This document shows, one piece after another, positions 21,442-32,139 of a DNA stretch of 64,000 nt; position 1 is the first letter of the stretch, and each line of letters opens with the position of its first letter. This stretch comes from Rhabdophis nuchalis (Eukaryota; Chordata; Lepidosauria; Squamata; Natricidae), in assembly GCA_039707465.1 (NCBI GenBank), contig CM077646.1, positions 83,949,215 through 84,013,214 on the forward strand, in the 5' to 3' direction. Below the pieces are notes generated by a model that was given only the letters and a program-made list of their open reading frames with translations, did no database searches and was not told the origin of the DNA. The position numbers were made by a program, and so were the translations under genes.

Positions 21442-22199
21442 TTGTGTCATTGACAATTAAGAATTCTATATTTCAAATGCACTGATGTAATACAATAGCT
21501 TGGTAAATAGGTTAGTCAATTAATTAGTGTTTGGTATACTTCCTATAGATATACTTATACTATATGTATCAAAATTTGTGAAAAATTAGGATTTTATCAA
21601 TTTATTTTACTTTAGCTTAATATTCATATAAACAAGTGATCAAACTCAGAGGATTTATGGAGAAAGATAAAGGTTGTAAAAAAAAGGAATTTCACCCCAA
21701 ATTCTTTTAAAGTATTAACATAAATTGAGAAACTATTGAGTTTTTAATAGAAGAAACAAGCCTATGTATTTTCTCTGTCTAATTATAATGATCATAAGGA
21801 TTTTAGTGCCCTGATATTCATTTATATTCCTGGACATATACTTGGATTTCTTCATGGAATTAAGTGATCAAGTTTAAAAGCCATTATCAAAATAATTAGA
21901 AAGTTGTTATCTTATATCTTTGACATCCTGGGAAAGGTTTGCACTTTTTAAAGCCACAATTCTGTTATATTTCAAGCATTAAGGGTTGCATCTTATCTAT
22001 ATGAAATACACTGTTGGACAGTTCCTTTTGAAAAATGTTTAGGGAATGGATCAGATACAATGCTCTGTTAGATCAGACAGACCCCTGTTGCACATAGTCC
22101 AGTAGTTTGGTGACCAATCAACTGCCCAGTGGTCAGCCTTTAGAAGCAGGCATGCTGCCACAAAGACACAAAGCTATTGTATGTTAGTCTTCTCATAAC
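21442..22199. other. Intronic, nothing recognised
   Basis: AT-rich sequence between a family A element and an L3-like LINE. No feature supported. Confidence 0.5.
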
Positions 22200-22990
22200 T
22201 TCCATAAAGTGGTTCAACCTTTTTTGAAGTCAGCCTAATGGGTAGCCAATGTTACATTTCCTGATAATAAACTCCCAAAGTTTAATTATAGTTGGGATTT
22301 AAAAAAAAAATTGTCCTGATTTTTCCAGCTTCAACTTCACTGGGTGACCTCTGGTTCTGCTGTCCTTGAAGGGAAAATAAGCTTCTCCTTGCCCACTTTA
22401 TCCAAACCATGCATTCTTTTTTGCATCTCAGGCATATCCCTCTCCTTTGGCTTCTTTGTAAATTAAAAACACCCAGAGGCACAACCTATTCTTATAGAGA
22501 AGGTGATCCAAATCTTTGATCATTTTAGTTGCCCTTGTGTGAACTTTCTTACTATATCCTTCTTGAGATGCAGTGACCAGAACTGCACACATTTTAGGAG
22601 AGGTCGCACCAAGGATATATATGTATAAGGCCATTCTGATATATGCAACTCTGTTTGCAATACATTACTTAATATTGCTAACATCCTTCTGATCTTTTTT
22701 GTACTGGATGCACTATGTGTTGATACCTTCATTAAATTGTTTACCCTTATTCTTTTTTCTCATTAGTCATTGCTCACTTTGATCCCATTAGTTGCATGAA
22801 TAATTAGAATTTTTGACACTAATATGCTCATATTTGCTCACATTAAATGAAATCTTCCATTTGATCCCCCATTCATTTAATGTGCAGAGTTCACTTCGGA
22901 TCTCTTCACTGTTTTTATTGTTTTTCCACTCTAAACAGAGTCGTGTTATTTGCAAATGTGACTCCACTATCCACACCCGTTTCCATATTA
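22200..22990 (-). mobile_element. Old L3-like (CR1 superfamily) LINE fragment
   Basis: Read on the minus strand, pieces of RT C-terminus appear across frames: SLVRPLLKCVQFWSLHLKKD, ATKMIKDLDHLLYKNRL, then GICLRCKKECMVWIKW. The upstream part contains TVRLCLEW-like and CTLNEWGIKWKISFNVSKYE residues. Frameshifts and stops are frequent. It is more diverged than the CR1 copies here, so it is an older insertion. Confidence 0.7.
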
Positions 22991-23084
22991 TGTGTAATGT
23001 TGTATGTGTCCCTTTGAATCAATGTTTATTTCTGGCAACTACCTGGACAAGTTCCTGCAATGTTCTTGGCAGGATTTTTCCGAA

Positions 23085-23236
23085 GTGGTTTGTCATTTGA
23101 TCCTACCTACCCTAGGACTGAGAGAAAGTGACTAGCCCAAGGTCACCCAGCTGTTTTTTTGCTTAAAGCAGCATTAGAACTCACAGTCTTCCGATTTCTA
23201 GCTTGATACCTTAACTATTACATCAAACTGGCTTTC
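23085..23236 (-). mobile_element. tRNA-headed SINE fragment
   Basis: The minus-strand reading begins AAAGCCAGTTTGATGTAATAG (A-box region) and continues through GTGAGTTCTAATGC (B-box region) to GGGTGACCTTGGGCTAGTCA. This is the same head as the SINEs at 34,349, 44,810 and 51,655. The B box is degenerate. Confidence 0.72.
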
Positions 23237-23444
23237 TATAAACATGATATAATACAATACAAATTATCGCTAAAAATATTTGGGCAAGATGAGCCTGAAG
23301 CCTAGCAAGATGATGTGCTGATTTGCAGGAGTTGCCCAGAAACATCATAAGGTTTTATAGTGACTTATGAGTTTTTTCTCTTCCTTCCCTTCCCTTCCCT
23401 TTTGTGTTTTGTGAGTCGCCCAGGATTGTGATGGCTATACAAAC

Positions 23445-23445
<1 letters not shown>

Positions 23446-23531
<86 letters not shown>
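23446..23531. repeat. (ATT)n microsatellite
   Basis: About 86 bases of uninterrupted ATT repeats. It follows a GTGAGTCGCCCAGGATTGTG segment that resembles a LINE/SINE 3' tail. Confidence 0.95.
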
Positions 23532-23539
23532 GTTAATCT

Positions 23540-23752
23540 TTGGTGAGATTCACAGCCTTTGGGGCTCGAGTCCTAACCAAGGACCTAGGAACTGTCAAGG
23601 TAACGTCAGAGGATATAAGCTGTTTCAAGCAGGGTGGCCCTTTGTAGAGTTAGAATGTTCAAGTCAGGCAAACCTAGAACCTCCACATAGCGAGGCAGCC
23701 CCCTAGGTATTGCTCCAAGGGCTCCAATCACAATTGGGATAACACATGACTT
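23540..23752 (-). mobile_element. R4/Dong-like LINE C-terminal fragment
   Basis: The minus strand encodes PIVIGALGAIPRGLPRYVE, then LQRATLLETAYIL before a stop. The pattern IGALG...LQ.(A/T)LL..A.IL is, as I recall, typical of the C-terminus of R4/Dong-type and related site-specific LINE polyproteins. Two stops follow. It lies between two ATT arrays, so the 3' end and tail are probably part of the same insertion. Confidence 0.6.
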
Positions 23753-23870
23753 TCTATTATTATTATTATTATTATTATTGTTGTTGTTGTTGTTGTTGTT
23801 GTTGTTATTATTATTATTATATATGCATTACTTAAAGGAAGGAAGGAAGGAAGGAAGGAAGGAAGGAAGG
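23753..23870. repeat. Compound (ATT)n(GTT)n(ATT)n and (GAAG)n microsatellites
   Basis: ATT units change to GTT and back to ATT (to about 23,820). A GAAG array of about nine units follows at 23,837-23,871. Confidence 0.93.
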
Positions 23871-23871
23871 G

Positions 23872-25019
23872 AGACTAGGATAGTACCCTGGGGGACCCCA
23901 CTAATACATGCCTTTAGCCAGTCCTTGCCCATAAGACAATCTGCCCTTTCATTCCATGGCTCTTACTGAGAAATTCTTGATAAAGGACATTATTAAAGGG
24001 CTATTGGAAAATCTAAGTAGATAATGCCTACTTTGATAAACTTTAGATAACAGTAATATTGCTAACAGGTATTAATATGATTTTGAAGTATATAGCAAAC
24101 ATTGAACGTCATTATATGAAAAATTAGGAATTTAGTGTGCAGCAAAAAGAACACTACTTCTTTGATTGAAAAGCATTACTCTGGATTTGCAGTCTCGGAT
24201 TGATGATTTGAACTGGCTATAAGTGTAATGAAAAGTATGATCAATATTATTCCATTTGGACATTTTGTTTAATAAGATGCTTCAAAACTGAGCAGTTTTT
24301 TTCTATATATGTTTCTGTCTTCTTTTTCTTTATTTTTTTATGCGTTTGGTTAATGTTTGTATCATCTTTTTTCCTGCAATAAAGCAATAAAAATAATGTT
24401 TTTGCTGTAATTCTCCAACTCTCTAGTACTGTGTTGAAACAGCCTATCTTTGCTCTCTCATTAAAATGATATACGATACAATTCACATTATATACACAAA
24501 CTTCTCTGGGCAAGGCTGCTTCTGCTAATATGGCAATCATCTAACTAGGAGTTTAGTTTGTATTCTTTAAAGTAACAACAACACTATTGTAGGAAATTAC
24601 CCACCCAAGTAATTAAGCAAATATGATGAATCTATACATTTCTGTACCCCTCCCACTATGAATTGGATTAGCTTTAGAAAAAGAAGCACTATTTATTTGA
24701 CACTATTTTCTGCTTTCTTCGTGTTTAAATTAATCTATACTTCTTGATTTATTACTGTTGCTGTATACAAATAAACATAGTTGCTATAAGAAAAATCACT
24801 TCAAAAACATTATTTTGTTAATTTCTGCTTCTTCTTGCTATTTGAATCAATGTCTCAATATAACTATGGGCCTTAGTTCATAAATTCTAGTTGAACCTCT
24901 TGGGCCCAAAGAATTGGTATTCAATAGCTTTGTATAGCCCTGCATTTGCACAAAAATAACAAGTGCAGAATGTTCATTGGCAGTAACCTATGACAGAGTC
25001 AGCTTATCAGTACCCATCC
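23872..25019. other. Intronic, nothing recognised
   Basis: AT-rich sequence. No repeat family or exon recognised. Confidence 0.5.
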
Positions 25020-25027
25020 AACTAGAC

Positions 25028-25162
25028 CAGGGGTCTGCAAAGTCGGCTCTTTTAAGACTGGTGGACTTCAACTCCCAGAATTCCCCAGCCAGCTATGCTG
25101 GCTGGGGAACTCTGGGAGTTGAAGTCCACCAGTCTTAAAAGAGCCGACTTTGCAGACCCCTG
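25028..25162. mobile_element. Palindromic hAT-type element, 135 bp
   Basis: Ends CAGGGGTCTGCAAAGTCGG and CCGACTTTGCAGACCCCTG. The two arms (about 65 bp each) are nearly perfect reverse complements around a short centre near AGCTATGCT. The exact 8-bp duplication AACTAGAC lies at 25,020-25,027 and 25,163-25,170. If transcribed it would form a long hairpin. A near-identical copy in the opposite orientation is at 30,205-30,338. Confidence 0.95.
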
Positions 25163-25340
25163 AACTAGACTACATATGTCAGGTTTATGTACTATTATGT
25201 CAATCTTACAAGAATTCTTGCTTGTCTATTCACCCTAATGATTTGAAAACCAAATATAGGAAGGAGCGTCTCTTCAAAAATGTGAACCCAAAAAGGAGGG
25301 GGGAAGGAAAATAACCCATTCATTGATAAGTATATGCATA

Positions 25341-26440
25341 CATAATACAATACAATAGCAGAGTTGGAAGGGACCTTGGAGGTCTTCTAGTCCAACCCCC
25401 TGCCTAGGCAGGAAACCCTATACTGTTTCAGACAAAAGGCTATCCAACATCTTCTTAAAGACTTGCAGTGTTGGGGCATTCACAACTTCTGGAGGCAAGC
25501 TGTTCCACTGATTAATTGTTCTAACTGTCAGGAAATTTCTCCTCAGTTCTAAGTTGCTTCTCTCCTTGATTATTTTCCACCCACTCTGTACTTTTTCTAG
25601 AGTCACCACATCTTTTCTACATCGTGGCGACCAAAACTGAATGCAGCATTCCAAGTGTGGTTTACCAAGGCATTATAAAGTGTTATTAACACTTCACATG
25701 ATCTTGATTCTATCCCTGTGTTTATGCAGCCTAGAACTGTGTTGGCTTTTTTGGCAGCTGCTGCACACTGCTGGCTCATATTTAAATGGTTGTCCACTAG
25801 GACACCAAGATCCCTCTCACAGTTACTACTATTGAGCAAGGTACCACCTATACTGTACCTGTGCATTTCATTTTTCTTGCCTAAATGTAGAACCTTACTT
25901 TTTTCACCATTGAATTTTATTTTATTAGATAGTGCCCAATGTTCAAGTTTGTCAAGATCCTTTTGCATCTTAAGCCTATCTTCTGGAGTGTTGGCCATTC
26001 CTGCCAGCTTGGTATCATCTGCAAATGTGATGAGTTCCCCATTTATTCCCTCATCCAAATCATTGATGAAGATGTTGAATAGTACTGGGCCTAAAACAGA
26101 GCTTTGGGGTACTCCACTGCATACTTCCCTCCATGTAGATGCAGTTCCATTGAGGACTACACGTTGAGTGCGGTTGGTCAGCCAGTTACAAATCCATCTG
26201 GTGGTGATGCTGTCTAAATCACATTCTTCTACTTTATCTTTTAGTAGGCTATGGTCTACCTTATCAAATGCCTTACTGAAGTCCAAGTAAACTATATTGA
26301 CGGCATTCCTCTTGTCCACTAATTTTGTCACTTTGTCAAATAATGCAATACGATTAGTCTGACATGATCTGTTTTTGACAAACCCATGTTGGGTTTTGGC
26401 TATTACTTTGTTTATTTCTAGGTGTTCGCTAATTCGTTTC
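25341..26440 (-). mobile_element. CR1 LINE, RT domain to 3' end, degenerate
   Basis: Read on the minus strand from about 26,440: HGFVKNRSCQTN, then the catalytic motif YLDFSKAFDKVDH, then GVPQSSVLGPVLF, FADDTKLAG and RDLGVLVDNHLNMSQQC. The frame is open from 26,616 to 25,603. It shifts near 25,654, where VRPHLECC continues in another frame, and about 60 residues between VTLEKVQ and the NQWN region are missing. GVPQSS replaces the usual GVPQGS. The 3' end has the TATTGTATTG-type terminus. It is the same subfamily as 44-893. Confidence 0.92.
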
Positions 26441-27086
26441 TTGCTTGAAAAACATATTTTTTTTTTACAATATGCATGGGAAAAAGGGTTATAGGGTATG
26501 TAATGACATTTTAGTGGCTTCTGTGTCGGGGGTGGTGGTCCCCCCCAAAACTCCATACAAATACAATTTTTTTTACAAAAAAGCAAAGGGCAAGTATACA
26601 TATATTTACCTTGCATAATTCATACATTCAATCTTGTTTTTCCTTACCACCCCTTTTCAAAAATCACAGTAATAAACTCAAACAAAATCATTTTTGAGAC
26701 CTGAGTCTTTTTGCTATTGATTCTTCTTGTTCCTTCCTGCCGATAGGCGGGGCCATGGCCCCTCCCGTTCACTCTTCTTCGTCTCCTAGGAGTGAAGAGT
26801 GCTTTTGGAGAAAGGCCTCCGCCTCTCCTATTGTTTTAACTCTAATTCTACCTCCCTCCCAGAAGACCAACATTCCTTCAGGTATCGTTTCTTGATTATC
26901 TTTTCCAGAATCTTTCCTGGTATTGAGGTCAGCCTTCATTCTATTTCCTGTGAAACACATCTATCTTTATTTTTTGATAATTATTTTTTTCAGATCCATA
27001 TTTCTTGCTGTGTCACGCATCTAACATTCACTGCAAATCAATTCAGTTCTCAATCAACAATATGGCATTGTCTGCAATCAAAATAA
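26441..27086 (-). mobile_element. Possible L1-like ORF1 fragment
   Basis: A minus-strand frame at 26,960-26,769 ends in a charged peptide (VFWEGGRIRVKTIGEAEAFL, then QKHSSLLGDEEE, stop). This resembles the C-terminus of an L1 ORF1 RNA-binding protein. A stretch of mixed AT-rich sequence follows to about 26,450. No ORF2 is visible, and the assignment is weak. Confidence 0.35.
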
Positions 27087-27706
27087 CATAAACACCCATG
27101 CTTTTGGTAAACATTATCTCCAACCTCTTAAGGATTCAATATACACATTTTGATAAATACCCTGAACAATTAATGGGACATTGTACATCCTTGACTTATT
27201 TCTTAAAACATCAAGCCTCCTTAGATATAGTTTTTTCCCCATATCAATATATACACCTATATTTTATGACCCTTCCATGAGTTTTCCTTAGCTTTCTCTC
27301 AACAAAAACATAGGCTTTTTCAAGACATACAGTATCTACCTAGCAATTTTTCCAGCATCTTTGCACTATATTGATACAGATTTGGAATTCTGAATGCATT
27401 GTAGCCACAAAATGATCATCACATTTACCTATTTTATCAGAAAGCACTTTGTGAATTTGCTTTCTGTCATCTCTTTTAATTTCCCCATTTTTTTTCAGGA
27501 TAGACACTTACAAAATGAACACTAAGAATACCTTCAGATGTTATGTGAGCTCAAAAGCATTTTTTGGGGGGGGGGGAAATGCGATGCTTGAGGACATGTT
27601 TTTTTATTTTAAAAACTGAATAATAAAATCAACTGCAGGATGGATCTAGTGGACATCAAAGATGTTTGCAAGGGTATTAGCATTCTCAGGTACTGTGTTA
27701 AGGATC

Positions 27707-27710
<4 letters not shown>
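27087..27710. other. Intronic, nothing recognised
   Basis: AT-rich sequence with a G run near 27,566-27,575. No feature supported. Confidence 0.5.

Positions 27711-27738
<28 letters not shown>
27711..27738. repeat. (GT)n microsatellite
   Basis: About 14 GT units at the left edge of the modular-repeat block. Confidence 0.92.
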
Positions 27739-27739
<1 letters not shown>

Positions 27740-27779
27740 CTTTTTGAGCTGATCAATAATAAGATCAGCTCAAAAATGT

Positions 27780-28032
27780 AACACACGTATAAAAAAATTA
27801 CACAACAGAACTCATGGCTTTCTGTCTAGATGGTCTCTGGTGATGAACCGAAAGGCAGAAAAGGAAACAGTATGTCTCCTCCCTTAATTGGGGCCCTAAC
27901 AGGGTGTTGTGGAATAAATATATATATATATATGAGAGCTAACTGATAAGAGCTAATAAGCTCGAAATAGATCTTTCTTGGTCTCTCAAATTTAAATTTA
28001 TTGATCAGCTCATAAAATTAACATATATATAT
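27780..28032 (+). repeat. Modular repeat, form 1 (modules A and C, no tRNA-like part)
   Basis: Module A (about 27,790-27,900) contains TTTCTGTCTAGATGGTCTCT, CGAAAGGCAGAAAAGGAAAC and GTCTCCTCCCTTAATTGGGG. Module C (27,934-28,020) contains GAGCTAATAAGCTCGAAATA and ends TTATTGATCAGCTCATAAAA, followed by ACATATATATATGTGTG. Both modules are homologous to the tRNA-containing units at 28,051-29,118. In this form, an AT-dinucleotide stretch replaces the tRNA-like segment. Confidence 0.7.
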
Positions 28033-28050
28033 GTGTGTGTGTGTGTGTGT

Positions 28051-28592
28051 GTTAGATTTTTTTATTTTTTTATTTTTTTTTAAGGGCTGAAAATAAAGAG
28101 ACCAGGATGGATCCATTTCAGGCTTATTAGCCTTCTTCAGCTGGCCATACTCCTTCTACTGGGATTTGAACCAGGGCTTTCCAGCATTTGAGGCAAGCTC
28201 TCTATGCCTTGAGCTATCTGGTATCCCTGATATATCAGCCAATTTACAGGACTCTTAAATGAAGACTAATTATCACAGCTCCTGTGAAGAGGTCCCTTTA
28301 AGGGGAGGAGACTCAACGTCATCCCTCTCTGCCCTTTGACTCAACCCAGAGTCATCCAGACAGAGAACCAAATTAGATTACTGCTGTGTGACATTTTTTA
28401 GATGTGTGTTAGATTTTTTTTTTTAAGGGCTGAAAATAAAGAGACCAGGATGGATCCATTTCAGGCTTATTAGCCTTCTTCAGCTGGCCATACTCCTTCT
28501 ACTGGGATTTGAACCAGGGCTTTCCAGCATTTGAGGCAAGCTCTCTATGCCTTGAGCTATCTGGTATCCCTGATATATCAGCCAATTTACAG
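28051..28592 (-). repeat. Modular repeat, form 2, tandem pair on minus strand
   Basis: One full unit of about 357 bp (GTTAGA at 28,051 recurs at 28,408) plus a second unit cut at 28,592. Each unit on the minus strand carries a tRNA-like segment, then a module C relative (GAAGGCTAATAAGCCTGAAA), an A-rich tail, and module A. The array ends abruptly inside GCCAATTTACAG, where the opposite-orientation array begins. Confidence 0.9.
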
Positions 28593-29118
28593 CCCTTAAA
28601 AAAATTAAAAAAAAAATATCTAACACACATCTAAAAAATGTCACACAGCAGTAATCTAATTTGGTTCTCTGTCTGGATGACTCTGGGTTGAGTCAAAGGG
28701 CAGAGAGGGATGACGTTGAGTCTCCTCCCCTTAAAGGGACCTCTTCACAGGAGCTGTGATAATTAGTCTTCATTTAAGAGTCCTGTAAATTGGCTGATAT
28801 ATCAGGGATACCAGATAGCTCAAGGCATAGAGAGCTTGCCTCAAATGCTGGAAAGCCCTGGTTCAAATCCCAGTAGAAGGAGTATGGCCAGCTGAAGAAG
28901 GCTAATAAGCCTGAGATGGATCCATCCTGGTCTCTTTATTTTCAGCCCTTAAAAAAAAAAAATCTAACACACATCTAAAAAATGTCACACAGCAGTAATC
29001 TAATTTGGTTTCTGTCTGGATGACTCTGGATTGAGTCAAAGGGCAGAGAGGGATGACGTTGAGTCTCCTCCCCTTAAAGGGACCTCTTCACAGGAGCTGT
29101 GATAATTAGTCTTCATAT
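28593..29118 (+). repeat. Modular repeat, form 2, tandem pair on plus strand
   Basis: Starts in CCCTTAAAAAAATT, the unit's A-rich tail. A full unit follows (TCTAACACAC at 28,619 recurs at 28,963, period 344 bp), then a partial unit to GTCTTCAT near 29,116. It is the inverted partner of 28,051-28,592. An AT-dinucleotide run and a GATCAGCTCATAAAACT end (29,131-29,165) with CA repeats follow. Confidence 0.9.
28803..28873 (+). other. tRNA-like segment within modular repeat
   Basis: Contains an A-box-like TAGCTCAAGGCATAGAG and a B box GGTTCAAATCC about 45 bases apart, with an alanine-tRNA-like order (TAGCTC, AGAG, CCCTGGTTCAAATCCCAG). The acceptor stem does not pair well, so it is a tRNA-derived promoter rather than a tRNA gene. 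Minus-strand copies sit at about 28,165-28,235 and 28,510-28,580. Confidence 0.75.
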
Positions 29119-29130
29119 ATATATATATAG

Positions 29131-29172
29131 TTTGATCAGCTCATAAAACTAACACACACACACACACACATT
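29131..29172. repeat. Module C end and (CA)n microsatellite
   Basis: TTTGATCAGCTCATAAAACT followed by about ten CA units. It mirrors the left flank of the block (27,995-28,052). Confidence 0.8.
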
Positions 29173-29289
29173 TGTCTCATGGCATTAAGGGATCAGAATC
29201 ACCATGGGAAAATATGTCTACAAGTCGCCCAGCAATGAGAACATCAGACAATGCACTATTATTTGTCCTCAGTGAATAAACTAGCAGTC

Positions 29290-29536
29290 TTGCAATAGCA
29301 ATAGCACTTAGACTTATATACCGCTTCACATTGCTTTGCAGTCCTCTATAGGTGGTTTACAGAGTCATCATATTGCCCCCAATAATCTGATTCCTCATTT
29401 TACCCACCTCTGGGAGGATGGAAGGCCGAGTCAACCTTGAGCCTGGTGAGATTCGAACTGTCAAACTGCTGGTAATTGGAGTCAGCAGAATTAGCTTGCA
29501 GTACTGCATTCTAACCACTGCGCCACAACTGCTCTT
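29290..29536 (-). mobile_element. tRNA-derived SINE, nearly full length
   Basis: The minus strand starts GCAGTTGTGGCGCAGTGGTT (A box) and continues to GTTCGAATCTCACC (B box). A conserved body follows (CTTCCATCCTCCCAGAGGTG, GGGGGCAATATGATGACTC) and the 3' end is GCGGTATATAAGTCTAAGTG with a CTATTG repeat tail. Length is about 245 bp. It would be transcribed by RNA polymerase III and copied by a LINE. Confidence 0.88.
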
Positions 29537-30204
29537 CACTAAATTTAGTTAAATTAACTAAATTAACTAAGGACAATTTATATACAGTGATACTAGATCA
29601 TGTTTAATTAGCATCAGGCCATTTCTATCTACAAATGGTCACAAATGAATCTGTTTAAATTGATAATGATTCATCAAGACTGTGTTAATATGTGTCCCAA
29701 TATGTGTCTAGAAATAACCACAAATTTTAGACCTGGTCCTTCAGGAAGAATGTATCTTATTCTACATATGTACTTAGTCTTATGAGCAAAATCTCAAAAC
29801 AAGATTCTAATTTTGTTATGATTTCATTTATTTCACCATAGCATGATCCAGTTTATTGTCCAGTACAGGTTCTATTCAAAATATTCCTTACTCAGACAAG
29901 TTAGATGGACACCTCCTACAATTTCAGAAAGATGGTATGGGGGATAAAAGAGAGGTGTGTAAGATTTTAAAACAAAACTGCCACAATTGAGTATTTCCAG
30001 CAATATCTTGGTTTGCATCCTAAAACAGACAATTAATTCAGAATGATTCCATGATTGATGGAATAATGTAATACTTACATGTTTACTTAGAAGTAAGATC
30101 CACCAGATGCAATAGAGATTACTCTTAGGAAAGTGTACATGGGACTGAAGCCAAAGGATAAATAATCCTCCTGTTTAACAAAATGTTTTACTCTCCCCCT
30201 AGTC
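29537..30204. other. Intronic, nothing recognised
   Basis: AT-rich sequence with a direct AACTAAATTAACTAA-type repeat near 29,550. No other feature. Confidence 0.5.
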
Positions 30205-30338
30205 CAGGGGTCTGCAAAGTCGGCTCTTTTAAGACTGGTGGACTTCAACTCCCAGAGTTCCCCAGCCAGCATAGCTGGCTGGGGAACTCTGGGAGTTGAA
30301 GTCCACCAGTCTTAAAAGAGCCGACTTTGCAGACCCCT
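30205..30338. mobile_element. Palindromic hAT-type element, 134 bp
   Basis: Same family as 25,028-25,162, with the same ends and arms. The centre reads AGCATAGCT, the reverse complement of the other copy's centre, so this copy lies in the opposite orientation. It differs from that copy by only one or two bases. The final G of the right end is missing and no clean 8-bp duplication is seen. Confidence 0.92.
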
Positions 30339-32139
30339 AGCATTCTGAAGATCTACAATTACATTTAATTTGAGAATAAACAAATTGTACCAATTTACAA
30401 TATTCTCATATCCTGATGAATTAAATTATTAGTCTATATTCGTTACAAATAGCTTGTTATATTTATTGGAACTAAATATTTTATATCTCAAGACTAGATT
30501 AAAACTAATAGTCCTTTATATAAAATTCAAACTTTTTGTTCAAAAATGGTTGCATTGTGACTAGGAGCAACAAGAAATTGTTCTATGCATTTAAAATGTA
30601 AAAAAAAAAGTCAATTTCTGGAAAACCTGAATAATTATAGTTTGCTAGCTATATGATATACTAGTAGAGTATGTAAGATATACTAGTAGAGTATGTTCAA
30701 TATTGCACACTTTTAAATCTACTGGATATAAACATTCTTCTCCAAAATATACAAATTTGCAATGCCAAAGAAATTTCCCACTAATACTAGTAATGCAACC
30801 ATGTAGAAAAATGCAGTCCCTGGTGATTTAAGTAACAAGATACGTCTAATCAGAGTAGATATTTATGTAGACTTTAGCTTTGCAACCTTCTTAATCCAAT
30901 CAGAGTAGATAGACTGGAACTTTGCAACCTTCTTAGGCTAGTAGTGGAAGGTTTGAAATTGCAGAAATATAGTTAAGAATTTTAAATTCTCTGAACACCA
31001 CTGGTATTTACTATGTACTTACTAGCATGCCAAATTAGTCATGCTCTGTAGTAACATGACTCAACATTTTAATTTCTAGGAAAGTTCCTACACTTTATTT
31101 ATTTATTTAACAATTTGTTAGTACCTAGGTAGTAGACTCGAGGCCAGAAGTTATATTTTAGGCACATGAAAGACTCTGAACAAAGAAAATTAAGAAATCT
31201 AATGTTCTCAAGCGTTATTGCCAGCATTTTAAAAAAATGTTTTGCTTCAGCATAAGTCAGCTGCCTATCTTTTTATCACATGAAACACTGAAAAAGTTCC
31301 AATTCATTCTACTATTAAAGATTAAGGTTCTCAAGCAGATAACAGATATATGACAGACACATACTTGTACAGCAAATACGTTGAGATGACTAATGCAATC
31401 AAACTTATCCATTCACTGAACAGGAAAGCAAATATCCCTCTGCCTCAAGCTAAACAATTACTGACCACTTCTGAACCCCACTCCAGTCAGCCTAGGGTGG
31501 GAAAACCCCGAACTTCCGAAACACTAAACCACTCAACTTGCTGCTTCTAGATGCAGAAATCAGGGTGTGAGCAATTGTGAGCCAACTGATCACTGTACAA
31601 AGTAAATGAAGATTGCAAGGCATATTTCATAAAACCCGTCAACCACCTGTCAACATAATCTGTCAACCACTGTCAACTTTCCGTTTCAGAGTAGCGTTGT
31701 TAAAAGAGTTAGGCAAACACACACATGCTGAATGTTTCTATTGGCTAGCAGTATTACATTTGATCACTTGTTAAAATGTTGCCATAATATTTTCAGCACA
31801 CTTATCCTCTCAGGTGAGCAGAACTCTTGCTAACATCACATTTCTGATTTTGCAGGACAACAGTTTTTGCAACTGTTTTCCGAATAGAGCAGCCTCAGGT
31901 GTCTCCTTCCAAAGCTCCATGGGTTCTTGGCTTTTGTATTTCTTCCCAAAGACTCTTTGACAATGTAGGGAAGAATGTGAAAGGATGGATAAACTGCAAG
32001 GATAGTTGTGCTACATAGATCAACTAGGCTAAAGAGGATGCCTTAGTACCAACTCATCAATCTTCCTATTTCTGATGAAGACAGAAGCTCAATGTTCAGA
32101 AATGTAGTGAAGTACTTCAAGTAAACATGGAGTCCCTTA
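30339..32139. other. Intronic, small tandem duplications only
   Basis: A 22-bp direct duplication occurs at 30,655-30,696 (GATATACTAGTAGAGTATGT). A second imperfect duplication around 30,845-30,945 shares AATCAGAGTAGAT and TTTGCAACCTTCTTA. No exon or mobile element recognised. Confidence 0.5.

Noticed and set aside
23446..23531. CRISPR-like or regulated repeat array
   Set aside because: Simple ATT microsatellite in a vertebrate genome, without spacers.
28803..28873. tRNA gene
   Set aside because: A and B boxes are present but the acceptor stem does not pair and the segment recurs inside every repeat unit, so it is a tRNA-derived repeat module.
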